This document shows, in pieces, positions 8,660 to 16,583 of a DNA stretch of 39,854 nt. This DNA is from an uncultured Pseudomonadota bacterium (lineage in GTDB: Bacteria > Desulfobacterota > Desulfobulbia > Desulfobulbales > Desulfurivibrionaceae), in the NCBI GenBank assembly GCA_937868185.1, contig CALMMG010000009.1:1-39854 (forward strand), in the 5' to 3' direction. The notes below the pieces were generated by a model that saw only the letters and a program-made list of their open reading frames with translations, was not told where the DNA came from and made no database searches. Position numbers and translations under genes: made by a program. How positions within the stretch are numbered: position 1 is the first letter of the stretch; each line of letters starts with the position of its first letter.

Positions 8660-9226
8660 TCAATTCAACTCGTCATCCTTCCAGTATTTGGTGCCCTTGA
8701 CCGTGGCTTGCAGCGCCAAACCGCTTTGTGTCAACTGATAAATGGTGATGCCGTCCAACATGGCCTCACCCCCCACGGCGGCACCTTTGTCGCTGGCTTT
8801 GGCCGCAGCATCGGCATGGCCCCCGAATTCCCAGCCACTGTTGATGAATTTTGCCAGGGTTGCTCGGTCGTGGAAGATGAAGACAGCCCGAAAATCCTTA
8901 ACGCCAAGCCCTAATCCAATTCCTGCTGCGCCCATCTTCATGAACACTGGTTTACTGGCTTTGGCGTCGGTGACAACCCCATGGCCGCCACCGACACTGA
9001 CAAAGATCACATTGATGTCGGCATTATTGAACACTGCATAGCCCGGAGCTTTGGCAATCTCGGCTTTTGTCTGGGGATGAACCTTGTACAGGTCGGACAG
9101 CACCTCGTCCCGCATAGCAAGAACAGCCTTGCGTTTGTCTTGGCTGGTTGTCCCGGTGGTCGTGGCGCAGCTGGTCAAGAGGCCGGCGATCACCAGACCG
9201 CATACCCCAATGATGATCCGTTTCAT
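8660..9226 (-). CDS. SYLF (YSC84-type) domain lipoprotein
   Basis: A 188-residue envelope lipoprotein. The signal peptide ends in the lipobox LLTSC (Cys20). The rest is one SYLF domain: KAEIAKAPGYAVFNNADINV, then GGGHGVVTDA, KMGAAGIGLGLGVKDFRAV, and a C-terminal GKAEAMLDG-like segment (GGEAMLDGITIYQLTQSGLALQ split in two). SYLF domains bind phosphoinositides in eukaryotes; bacterial forms are secreted or lipid-anchored and poorly understood. The start MKRIII follows AGGAGCAAGGCT; the longer upstream frame lacks a signal-peptide shape. It has its own promoter-like sequence at 9294-9319, which resembles the one before the Gly/Met-repeat gene. Confidence 0.92.
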   Translation of the reverse strand: MKRIIIGVCGLVIAGLLTSCATTTGTTSQDKRKAVLAMRDEVLSDLYKVHPQTKAEIAKAPGYAVFNNADINVIFVSVGGGHGVVTDAKASKPVFMKMGAAGIGLGLGVKDFRAVFIFHDRATLAKFINSGWEFGGHADAAAKASDKGAAVGGEAMLDGITIYQLTQSGLALQATVKGTKYWKDDELN

Positions 9227-9293
9227 AGCCTTGCTCCTGTCCTCAGTTTTCGGTTCATCTCTTGTGTCAGGCAATAGTTTATTCCCGCACATC

Positions 9294-9319
9294 ATGGGGA
9301 CTATTGCCGGTCATGTCAA
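9294..9319 (-). promoter_or_regulatory. Heat-shock-like promoter before the SYLF gene
   Basis: On the minus strand the site reads ATTGACA, 14 bases, then CCCCATGAT. The -35 and C-rich -10 resemble the sigma-32 pattern (CTTGAAA, 13-14 bp, CCCCATnT). Start of transcription would be near 9286, about 60 bases before the ATG. A sigma-70 reading (TTGACA, 18 bp, CATGAT) is also possible. A very similar site precedes the next gene upstream (10163-10188). Confidence 0.45.
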
Positions 9320-9465
9320 TCGGAAAAAAATTCAGGAGAGGCTGGGGTGAGAAAGAAGCATGCAGAGTATCTGGTTTTGTCAGAAATGTGGGTGGTTCTG
9401 AATTGATTCAGGTGGCGGCCATGATCTTTTTTTGCTTATAAAAATTTGGTCAAGGGTCTCTCCGG

Positions 9466-9504
9466 AAATCCATCCCCGGCCAGGCGGCCACCGGGGATGG
9501 ATTT
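9466..9504 (-). terminator. Perfect 14-bp hairpin, probable terminator
   Basis: Arms 9466-9479 and 9491-9504 pair over 14 bp, mostly G/C with an A/T-rich base, around an 11-base loop. It lies 54 bases beyond the stop of the Gly/Met-repeat gene on the minus strand. The only T run on either strand is the short one at the stem base, so termination efficiency is uncertain. It could also act on plus-strand transcripts. Confidence 0.55.
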
Positions 9505-9558
9505 TCTTCTCAAAATGGATGTATCCGTAGCGTAGAGAATAGCAATCGTTGTCTCTGC

Positions 9559-10014
9559 TCAGCGGCCGCGGCCACCGCCAGGACCCATGCCTCCGCCAGG
9601 ACCCATGCCGCTGCCAGGCCCCATGCCTCCGCCAGGACCCATGCCGCTGCCAGGCCCCATGCCTCCGCCAGGACCCATGCCGCTGCCAGGCCCCATGCCT
9701 CCACCGCCGGGGCCCATCCCCCCACCCCTTTCCGGAGGTTCATCTGGGAGTGTGATGCCGCGTTCTTTGGCGAGAGTTTTCATTCGTTCATGGTGTTCCC
9801 GGCGGATTTGTTCGCGTTCTTCGACGGTTTTTGCGGCGCGCATTCTCAAGCGATACTCTTCGCGCTCTTGCGGCGTCATCATTTGGCTGCCGTAAATCTG
9901 CTCTTGTTTTTGGATTTGTTGTTGGGTGCGTTCTTGCTCGGCCGCAACTGCGATACCGAAAGAAAGCGCCAAGGTGGTGGTTACGACTGATAGGATCACC
10001 ATTTTTTTCAGCAT
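9559..10014 (-). CDS. Secreted protein with Gly/Met/Pro 12-residue repeats
   Basis: A 151-residue exported protein of unknown function. It has a Sec signal peptide (1-25, ending AVAA) and a charged helical middle (about 27-88, rich in Glu, Arg and Gln, with MTPQEREEYRLRMRAAKT). A C-terminal low-complexity tail (97-151) is built from GPGSGMGPGGGM units. The tail is encoded by three identical 36-bp repeats. The start is supported by AGGAGGCAAC before the ATG. The helical part resembles small periplasmic proteins annotated as hypothetical in delta-type bacteria. Evenly spaced methionines might bind soft metals, but that is speculation. A heat-shock-like promoter lies at 10163-10188. Confidence 0.78.
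   Translation of the reverse strand: MLKKMVILSVVTTTLALSFGIAVAAEQERTQQQIQKQEQIYGSQMMTPQEREEYRLRMRAAKTVEEREQIRREHHERMKTLAKERGITLPDEPPERGGGMGPGGGGMGPGSGMGPGGGMGPGSGMGPGGGMGPGSGMGPGGGMGPGGGRGR
9590..9697. repeat. Three perfect 36-bp tandem repeats inside the Gly/Met-repeat gene
   Basis: Units 9590-9625, 9626-9661 and 9662-9697 are identical at the base level. Degenerate partial units flank them (9572-9589 and 9698-9720). Each unit encodes 12 residues in frame, so copy-number change would not break the gene. There are no unique spacers, so this is not CRISPR. Confidence 0.93.
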
Positions 10015-10162
10015 GTTGCCTCCTGTAAGTGTGGGTGACAGAAAATGCCAAAACCCATCCCCCCCCCATGGGGTATATGGGGCAAGGCCGGTTGTCGCAA
10101 AAGTAGTTTATGTGTATGACTAACCGTTGAAAAGTCTACCTCGTAAACTCTCCACTTTCAGC

Positions 10163-10188
10163 ATGGAGAATTCTGCCGAGGATGTCAA
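10163..10188 (-). promoter_or_regulatory. Heat-shock-like promoter before the Gly/Met-repeat gene
   Basis: On the minus strand the site reads ATTGACA, 14 bases, then CTCCATGCT. A T-rich stretch precedes it. Layout, spacing and several spacer bases (CGGCA) match the SYLF promoter at 9294-9319. The leader to the ATG would be about 140 bases. Confidence 0.4.
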
Positions 10189-10276
10189 TTAGGAAAAAGA
10201 GACAAGAGGACAGACGGAGTCCGGTTAGCTGATATTGCCAGCAGCGGATTGGCTCCTAATCTGGTACAGTAGGGCC

Positions 10277-12556
10277 ATGGAAAAACAATCTGCACGGAAC
10301 ATGGAATTGCTTGCTCCGGCTGGCACCATCGAGGCCTTTGAGGCGGCGGTGGAGAGCGGGGCCGATGCTATTTATATCGGGGCTCCGGCCTTTAATGCCA
10401 GGGCTCTGGCCCGGCATTTCTCCTTGGCCGAGGTGGCGGCCATGATCGACTATGCCCACAGAAACCGGGTCAAGGTCTATCTGGCCATGAACAGCCTGAT
10501 GAAGGAAGACGAGATCTTCAAGGCCGTGGAGGAATTGGCCGCGCTTGAGGCGCTTAAGGCCGATGCCCTCATTATTCAGGATCTCGGCATCTCTTATCTG
10601 GCTCGTAAATTCTTCCCCGGTTTGCGCCTCCATGCCAGCACCCTCATGGGGGCGCACAACTCCCTCAATGTTCGGCAGTTTTCCGAGATGGGCTTTCAGC
10701 GGGTGGTTTTGGCCCGGGAAATGACGTTAAGCGAGATAGGGCAGATCCATAAGCAATGTCCGGTGGAGCTTGAGGTGTTTGTGCATGGGGCGCTGTGTTT
10801 CGCTTATTCCGGACTCTGTTTGTTCAGCAGCTATCTTGGTGGCAAAAGCGGGCTGCGGGGTCGGTGCGTTCAGCCCTGCCGCAGGCGTTATACCTGGGGC
10901 AGCAAGGGCCGTGGTCCTGGGGCACCGGCCGGCTATCTTTTTTCCATGAATGATCTGGCCGGGCTTGAGCTGATCCCCCAGCTGCGGCAGGCCGGGGTCA
11001 GCTCGCTCAAGATCGAAGGGCGGATGCGCAGCCCCCAGTATGTGGGTTCGGTGGTCAAGGCCTACCGGTTGGCCCTTGATAATCCGTCCACCCCGGCGGT
11101 GTTGGCCGAGGCGAAAGAGCTGCTGGAGCAGGCCATGGGTCGTAAAGCCTCGCTCGGGTATTTCAAAAAAGGTCAACCGGCGGATATTATCGCTCCGCAG
11201 CACTCGGGTAATATCGGCCTGTTTTTGGGCAAGGTCGAGAAGGTCACCGCCAATCGCGGCCAGATGACCCTGAAAGAACCGCTCCGGATTGGCGACCGCC
11301 TGCGCATCCACCAGGAAGGTTCTGGCGAGCGTCAGGGCTTCACCCTCAAAGGGTTGTGGCAGGGGAAGGTGGCGTTGGAACAGGCCAAAGCGGGCAGCAA
11401 GGTGCAGCTGGACCTGCCGCCGGGCGCGCAATGGGGTGACAGCCTCTATAAGGTGGACCTGGGCGAGCGCCGCCAGCAGGGAGCTAAAAAGGGTATTCAG
11501 CCTGGGTTGTTCAGCAAAAAAGTGGCCAATCTGGTCGACCCTCGCAAGCTCGCGCAGATCGTCCATTTTCTGGGGCAGCCGGTCAACAGGCCGACCGCGG
11601 CTAGGATGAAGGAAGAGCGGCCCACCCGTGGCCAAGCCCAAGTTCAGGCACACGGTCAGGCTCAGGGCGGTCGTCGGGGCGCGCCCCAGGTGGAGTTGCC
11701 CTTGGAGTGGTGGCTGAAGATCGATGATTTCGATTTACTCAAAGTGCAGATGCCCGCAGCGCCGTCGCGACTGGTTATTACCCTATCCCGGCAGACCTTT
11801 GCCCAATTCTCCCGGCAGCAAAAACGCTTGACTCTGTATCGGCGGCGGTTGGTCTGGGCGCTGCCTCCGGTGATTTTGGAGGATGACCTCTCGTTTTACC
11901 GAGAGGCTGTCGTTCATCTGCGCGGCCTCGGCTATAATACCTGGCAGATCGGTCATATCGGCCAGCGTTTGCTGTTTGAGGCGGGGACCAAGATGGCGCC
12001 GGGAGAGGTTGGAGAAGACAACCAGCCGGCTGGCCGAAAAATACGCCTTCCAAGGCAGGCTCCGGCAGAGAGGCTGCTTCTTTTCGGCGACTATACCCTG
12101 AACGTTTTAAACAGCATGAGCGTACAGGCCTTGGCCGGACAGGGATTGAGCAATGTTCAGCTGGCCATTGAAACGGACCGGCAGAACCTTTTCGATGTCC
12201 TCGGTCATAAAAAACCCCTGCCAATGGGGATGACCATCTATGCTCAGCCCCCACTCTTCACCGCCAGGCTGGCCTCTTCTTTTTTCAAATACGATCAGCC
12301 CCTGGTCAGCCCCAAGGGCGAGGTGATTGTTCTCAAACAGTGTTGGGGCCAGACCGTGGCCGTGGCTGAGCTGCCTTTTTCCCTGCTGCCATACAGTACC
12401 GAGCTTGCCGCCAGGGGTGTCGCCTATGCGGTGGTTGATCTTTCCCACATGCGACCCCGTCCGGACGAGCTGGTCGCTGCTTTCCGTCAGTCTGGTCAGC
12501 CCGGCCGCGGGGGGCGCAGGCTCAGCACTTTCAATTATACCGGAACCCTGTTGTGA
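10277..12556 (+). CDS. Peptidase U32 family protein, RlhA-like
   Basis: A cytoplasmic protein of 759 residues. The N-terminal U32 domain (1-330) starts MELLAPAGTIEAFEAAVESG and has the family core LEVFVHGALCFAYSGLC followed by LRGRCVQPCRR. Cys174, Cys181, Cys197 and Cys201 are the conserved quartet that probably holds an iron-sulfur cluster. A C-terminal region (about 475-759) resembles the DUF3656-type part of E. coli RlhA, which hydroxylates a 23S rRNA cytidine; that activity is inferred. Between them is an odd linker rich in Gln, Ala and Arg (about 441-473). The protein is roughly 100 residues longer than E. coli RlhA. The ATG at 10277 has a weak ribosome site; ATG 10301 is an alternative. 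Its stop overlaps the next start (GTGA). Confidence 0.88.
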   Translation: MEKQSARNMELLAPAGTIEAFEAAVESGADAIYIGAPAFNARALARHFSLAEVAAMIDYAHRNRVKVYLAMNSLMKEDEIFKAVEELAALEALKADALIIQDLGISYLARKFFPGLRLHASTLMGAHNSLNVRQFSEMGFQRVVLAREMTLSEIGQIHKQCPVELEVFVHGALCFAYSGLCLFSSYLGGKSGLRGRCVQPCRRRYTWGSKGRGPGAPAGYLFSMNDLAGLELIPQLRQAGVSSLKIEGRMRSPQYVGSVVKAYRLALDNPSTPAVLAEAKELLEQAMGRKASLGYFKKGQPADIIAPQHSGNIGLFLGKVEKVTANRGQMTLKEPLRIGDRLRIHQEGSGERQGFTLKGLWQGKVALEQAKAGSKVQLDLPPGAQWGDSLYKVDLGERRQQGAKKGIQPGLFSKKVANLVDPRKLAQIVHFLGQPVNRPTAARMKEERPTRGQAQVQAHGQAQGGRRGAPQVELPLEWWLKIDDFDLLKVQMPAAPSRLVITLSRQTFAQFSRQQKRLTLYRRRLVWALPPVILEDDLSFYREAVVHLRGLGYNTWQIGHIGQRLLFEAGTKMAPGEVGEDNQPAGRKIRLPRQAPAERLLLFGDYTLNVLNSMSVQALAGQGLSNVQLAIETDRQNLFDVLGHKKPLPMGMTIYAQPPLFTARLASSFFKYDQPLVSPKGEVIVLKQCWGQTVAVAELPFSLLPYSTELAARGVAYAVVDLSHMRPRPDELVAAFRQSGQPGRGGRRLSTFNYTGTLL

Positions 12557-13344
12557 ACCGGGCGCTCTCCCTTGCCTGGATCTTTCTGGCCCTGCTGGTT
12601 GTTTACGGCGGCCTGTTTGGGCAAGCGGGAGCCGCGGTTTCCGCCCCATCCCCAGACGAACAGGAGGCCCGCGCTATTCTCCGAGAGATCGACGATCTCT
12701 GGCGCGCCACCAGTTCCCAGGGCATGGTGCGTATGCAAGTGCAGACCGCCAACTACACCCGGTCCATGCGCATGGAAATCTGGTCCAAGGGTAAGGACAG
12801 ATCCCTGGTCCGCATCGTCTCCCCGCTCAAGGAAAAAGATACCGCCAGCCTGAAAACCGGCAACACCATGTACACCTATCTGCCCAAGACCGACCGCACC
12901 ATCCGCCTCACCTCCAGCATGATGATGAGCTCCTGGATGGGTAGCCATTTTACCAACGACGATCTGGTTAAGGAGTCGCGGTTGGCCGAGGATTATGACC
13001 CGCGCATCACCTTTCGGGGGAGAAGAGACGGCATGGAGATCATCGAATTTACCCTGCAGCCGCATCAGGATGCCGCCGTGGTCTGGGGCAGGATTGTGAT
13101 GACCGTTACGGCTCAGGGCCATCTCCCGCTGCTCGCCACCTATTATGATGAGGATAACGTCTTGGCCCGCACCATCTATTTCAGCGAGGTCAAGAATATG
13201 GGAGGGAGGCTTCTGCCTGCCCTGCTCAAGGTCATACCTACGGACAAGCCCGGAGAATACACGGAGCTGGTCTATGAAACCATGCGTTTTGATCTTGACT
13301 TGCCTGAGTCGCTTTTTTCTCTGCTGGAATTACGGCACCGCTGA
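12553..13344 (+). CDS. LolA-like outer-membrane lipoprotein-sorting protein
   Basis: A periplasmic protein of 263 residues in the LolA/LolB-like fold group (the family annotated 'outer membrane lipoprotein-sorting protein'). A signal peptide (1-28, ending GAAV) precedes a beta-rich domain with GMVRMQVQTANYTRSM, IWSKGKDRSLVRIVSP, TYLPKTDRTIRL, MMSSWMGSHFTNDDL and YYDEDNVLARTIYFSEVK, all typical of this family. Members are thought to carry a hydrophobic ligand or lipoprotein across the periplasm. It is not the canonical housekeeping LolA, which is shorter. The GTG start overlaps the U32 stop by 4 bases. The genes downstream encode two permeases and an ATPase, so it is probably the periplasmic partner of that ABC transporter. 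Confidence 0.88.
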   Translation: MNRALSLAWIFLALLVVYGGLFGQAGAAVSAPSPDEQEARAILREIDDLWRATSSQGMVRMQVQTANYTRSMRMEIWSKGKDRSLVRIVSPLKEKDTASLKTGNTMYTYLPKTDRTIRLTSSMMMSSWMGSHFTNDDLVKESRLAEDYDPRITFRGRRDGMEIIEFTLQPHQDAAVVWGRIVMTVTAQGHLPLLATYYDEDNVLARTIYFSEVKNMGGRLLPALLKVIPTDKPGEYTELVYETMRFDLDLPESLFSLLELRHR

Positions 13345-13375
13345 CCGAAGCCTTGTGTATGTGGAGAGGTGAAAC

Positions 13376-14599
13376 GTGCAGATCTTTTTCTTTGCCCTGA
13401 GAAATTTCAACCGTTCCCGAACCAGAACCTGGATTACCGTGGGGGCCATGGCTTTTGCCTGTGCGATCATGATCTTTTATGCCAGTCTTTTGGAAGGCTG
13501 GCTGGCAGGGATGGAAAAAAACGCGGTGGGCATGGACCTTGGTGAGTTTCAGATCCATGCCCATGGATTTCGCACCGATCCAGATCTCTATAAGACCATT
13601 GTCGATGAAGAGAAAGTGCTCGCCCGGCTCAACGAGGCGGACTTTGTGGCGGCCCCGCGTCTTTATGCCAGTGGGCTGGCGGCGGCGGGCAATGCCTCAA
13701 GCGGCGTAGAGCTGCGGGGGGTGGATCTGGCCCGGGAGCAGTTGGTGACCGCGCTGAATCAGCATGTCTGGCAGGGGCAATGGCTTGCGGAAGAGGACCG
13801 GAGAGGGGTGGTTCTTGGTCGCAAATTGGCCCGGATTCTGGGCCTTACGGTGGGAGATGAGGTGGTGCTGGTGGCCCAGGCCGCAGACGGATCCACAGCC
13901 AATGAGCTGTTCCGGGTGCGGGGCATCCTGAAGTCGGTGGCGGAAGGGGTGGATCGCAGCGGATTTTTCATGAATGCCGCCACCTTCCGTAGGCTGATGA
14001 TCGTTCCCCGCGGGGTGCATGCCATCGTGGTCAAGCGCCAGCTGGCTACGGAAGATCTGAGTCGAGCTACCGCCCGTCTGGCCCACTTGCTGCCCGATTA
14101 TGAGGTGCGCAACTGGCGGCAGCTGCAGCCGGTACTGGCCCGCCTTTTTGAGATGAGCAATATCTCCCTGGTGATCATGTTGCTCATTACCTATGCCGCC
14201 GTGGGCATCCTGACCCTCAACGCCCTGTTGATGAGCGTTTTTGAACGGATCCCCGAGTTTGGGGTGATGAAGGCCCTGGGTTTTTCCCCTTGGGGGCTTT
14301 TTGCCATGATCGTGGTGGAGAGTATGCTCCAAGTAACCGTGGCCGTTTTTCTGGCCCTGGCCGCCGGCCTCCCTTTTTCCCTTTATTTTAGTCGCCATCC
14401 CATCGATTTCTCTCATTTTGTGCAATCTTCTTCAACCATTGCCGGGATCGCCTTTGATGCGAAATGGTATTGTGTGGTCACCATGAACAGTGTGGTACTG
14501 CCCATCCTTTTTCTCTATCTGGTAGCCGGGGTGGCCATTCTCTATCCCGCGCTCAAGGCAGCGATGCTCAAGCCGCTTGCCGCCATATATCATCGTTAA
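13376..14599 (+). CDS. ABC transporter permease, FtsX/MacB/LolCE type (first of two)
   Basis: An inner-membrane permease of 407 residues. It has an N-terminal membrane helix (about 17-42), a large periplasmic domain (about 45-260, MacB_PCD-like, with VVLGRKLARILGLTVGDEV), then three helices in the FtsX domain (about 263-290, 307-335, 378-400) with the usual FGVMKALGFSPWGLF loop that contacts the ATPase. This is the mechanotransmission class of ABC transporters, which extract substrates from the outer leaflet of the inner membrane rather than moving them through a pore. The GTG start is preceded by GGAGAGGTGAAAC. It follows the LolA-like gene by 31 bases and precedes the second permease by 10. 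Confidence 0.92.
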   Translation: MQIFFFALRNFNRSRTRTWITVGAMAFACAIMIFYASLLEGWLAGMEKNAVGMDLGEFQIHAHGFRTDPDLYKTIVDEEKVLARLNEADFVAAPRLYASGLAAAGNASSGVELRGVDLAREQLVTALNQHVWQGQWLAEEDRRGVVLGRKLARILGLTVGDEVVLVAQAADGSTANELFRVRGILKSVAEGVDRSGFFMNAATFRRLMIVPRGVHAIVVKRQLATEDLSRATARLAHLLPDYEVRNWRQLQPVLARLFEMSNISLVIMLLITYAAVGILTLNALLMSVFERIPEFGVMKALGFSPWGLFAMIVVESMLQVTVAVFLALAAGLPFSLYFSRHPIDFSHFVQSSSTIAGIAFDAKWYCVVTMNSVVLPILFLYLVAGVAILYPALKAAMLKPLAAIYHR

Positions 14600-14609
14600 A
14601 GGAGCAGTG

Positions 14610-15851
14610 ATGCAGCTCGGAACCATGGCATGGCGAAACTTGATGCGCAACAAGCGGCGGACCGTGATCACCGCTTTTTCCGTGGCCTTTGGCGTCTTGT
14701 TGTCCGTGACTTTCACCGCCTCCGGTGATTATGCCTACACCAACATGATCAATACCAGCGCGGTGATGGGGTTAGGGCATCTGACTGTGGAGCATCCGGA
14801 CTACCAGGATACCCCGACTCTGGACAAGCGGTTGCTCGATGCAGAAGCTGTGCAGCAGAGGGTGTTGCAAGCCCCCGGGATAACCGGTGCGCAAATCCGC
14901 ATTATGGGGCAGGCTATGTTTGCCAGCGGCGCCAAGAGTGTGGGCGGAACCTTTATCGCTATTGATCCGACCCAGGAAACTTCGGCCCATAATATTTTTC
15001 TGCGCACCCTTGTTGAGGGGCAGTGCTTTTCCGGGGCCGAGGAGCATAGCGTTGTCGTCGGGACAAAAATGGCGGAGAAGATGAACCTGCGGTTGGGCAA
15101 GAAGCTGATTTTTACCATGACCGATAAAAATGGGGAGCTGGTCAGCGAACTGAGCCGGGTGAGCGGGATCTTTAAAACCGGGGACGATTCGGTGGATGCA
15201 GGGGTGGTCCTTTTGCCCTTGGCGCTGGTGCGCAAGGCGCTCGGCTATGAGCCCAAGGCGGCCTCCCTGGTGGCGATTTTTCTTGGGGATCACCGGGCGG
15301 CAAAAACTATCCAGGGTATGCTTGCCAAGCTGTGGTCCCAGAGGCCGGAAATTGCGGTGTTCACCTGGCAGGAGAGCCAGGCGGATCTTGCCGGGCTTAT
15401 CGCCGTGGACCGGTTGTTCAACTATTTGCTCCAGTTTCTGGTGGGGTTGGTTATTGCCGCCGGGATCATGAACACCCTGCTTATGAGCGTCATGGAAAGG
15501 CGGCGGGAATTCGGGATCATGATGGCGCTGGGGATGATGCCGGGCCAGGTCATGCGGCTGGTGCTCGTGGAGTCTTGCTGGCTGGCGATTTTGGGTCTGG
15601 TTCTTGGGGTGGTGATCACCACGCCTTGGTTTCTCTATATGGCCAGGATCGGCCTTGATTTCAGTGGCCAGATCGGGGAGGATTACAGTGCTGGCGGAGT
15701 TTTGGTGGACCCGGTTATGAAATTCCGGCTTTATAAGGAGAGTGCCATGTGCATTGCAGCGGCGGTGTTTTCTTTGACCATTGTGGCCGGGATCTTTCCG
15801 GCCTTTAAGGCAGGCCGGATGACGCCGGTGGAGAACCTGAAGCAGGGGTAG
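14610..15851 (+). CDS. ABC transporter permease, FtsX/MacB/LolCE type (second of two)
   Basis: A 413-residue partner permease of the same fold. An N-terminal helix follows AWRNLMRNKRRTVITAFSVA. The periplasmic domain (about 45-260) contains VVVGTKMAEKMNLRLGKKL. Three C-terminal helices carry the coupling loop RRREFGIMMALGMMPGQVM, and the tail ends FPAFKAGRMTPVENLKQG, the classic LolC/LolE-type ending. With the previous gene it probably forms a heterodimer, as LolC and LolE do. The ATG follows AAAGGAGCAGTG, a strong ribosome site overlapping the previous stop region. The N-terminus chosen removes 11 upstream codons without similarity. Substrate is unknown; see the operon finding. Confidence 0.92.
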   Translation: MQLGTMAWRNLMRNKRRTVITAFSVAFGVLLSVTFTASGDYAYTNMINTSAVMGLGHLTVEHPDYQDTPTLDKRLLDAEAVQQRVLQAPGITGAQIRIMGQAMFASGAKSVGGTFIAIDPTQETSAHNIFLRTLVEGQCFSGAEEHSVVVGTKMAEKMNLRLGKKLIFTMTDKNGELVSELSRVSGIFKTGDDSVDAGVVLLPLALVRKALGYEPKAASLVAIFLGDHRAAKTIQGMLAKLWSQRPEIAVFTWQESQADLAGLIAVDRLFNYLLQFLVGLVIAAGIMNTLLMSVMERRREFGIMMALGMMPGQVMRLVLVESCWLAILGLVLGVVITTPWFLYMARIGLDFSGQIGEDYSAGGVLVDPVMKFRLYKESAMCIAAAVFSLTIVAGIFPAFKAGRMTPVENLKQG

Positions 15852-15884
15852 AGTATTGCCAGGATTAACAGGGACAAAGGGCAG

Positions 15885-16583
15885 ATGATGAACAACACCC
15901 CACTTGTACAACTTGAAGATGTCAGCAGAATTTACCAGCAAGGCAAGGTGCAGGTCCATGCAGTGACGGAATTTTCCCTGGAGGTGCAGGCCGGGGAATT
16001 CAGTGTGCTCTGCGGCCCATCCGGCTCCGGAAAGACGACGATCCTCAATCTGATCGGCGCCCTTGATGCACCGTCCTTGGGTAGGGTGCGCTTGGAAGGA
16101 CGTGATCTTGCGGAGTTGGGGCGCAGCGAGTTGGCTAAGCTGCGGCGCGACCGGATCGGTTTTGTTTTTCAGTCCTATAACCTGAACCCGGTGTTGACTG
16201 CTTGCGAGAATGCCGAGTTTGTCTTGTCCCTGCAGAATATCCCCAAAGCCCAGCGACGGGAGCGGGTTATGACTGTGTTGGGTGAGGTCGGCATGGCCGA
16301 GTTGGCCCAGCGTAGGCCGGATGAGCTTTCCGGCGGTCAGCAGCAGCGGATCGCCATAGCCCGCGCCATTGTTTCCCGCCCTGCCATTGTTTTGGCGGAT
16401 GAGCCCACCGCCAATGTGGATTCGGCAACGGCGGATGCGATCCTTGATCTCATGGCGCGCCTCAACCAGGAGCAGGGAATTACCTTTCTCTTTTCCACCC
16501 ACGACCAGCGGGTAATGGATCGGGCTCGGCGGCTCATCCATCTTCGGGATGGCAGGCTGGAGCACGATGAGGTTCGCGGGTGA
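15885..16583 (+). CDS. ABC transporter ATP-binding protein, LolD/MacB type
   Basis: The cytoplasmic ATPase of 232 residues that powers the two permeases before it. It shows Walker A GPSGSGKTT (44-52), Q-loop GFVFQSYNLNPVLT, the signature LSGGQQQRIAIARA (about 148), Walker B IVLADEP and the switch His in FSTHDQRV. The sequence is of the LolD/MacB subfamily, which pairs with FtsX-type permeases. Two adjacent ATGs (15885 and 15888) are possible starts after AAAGGGCAG. The last codons overlap the barrel gene start (16580), so translation of the two is coupled. Confidence 0.94.
   Translation: MMNNTPLVQLEDVSRIYQQGKVQVHAVTEFSLEVQAGEFSVLCGPSGSGKTTILNLIGALDAPSLGRVRLEGRDLAELGRSELAKLRRDRIGFVFQSYNLNPVLTACENAEFVLSLQNIPKAQRRERVMTVLGEVGMAELAQRRPDELSGGQQQRIAIARAIVSRPAIVLADEPTANVDSATADAILDLMARLNQEQGITFLFSTHDQRVMDRARRLIHLRDGRLEHDEVRG

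Larger units (their letters stand above)
9227..9558. other. Intergenic region between SYLF and Gly/Met-repeat genes
   Basis: This stretch of 332 bases has no convincing gene. It holds the SYLF promoter-like site (9294-9319) and a long perfect hairpin (9466-9504) that probably ends the repeat-protein transcript. The remaining sequence, about 9330-9460, shows nothing recognisable. Confidence 0.6.

Noticed and set aside
9590-9697. Regular 36-base repeats resembling a CRISPR array
   Set aside because: The units are directly adjacent with no unique spacers, lie in frame inside a gene, and no cas genes are nearby.
14772-16565. 597-codon open frame on the minus strand across the ABC transporter genes
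   Set aside because: It is antisense to clear permease and ATPase genes with full motifs, and its translation is His/Gln-rich low-complexity sequence without family features.
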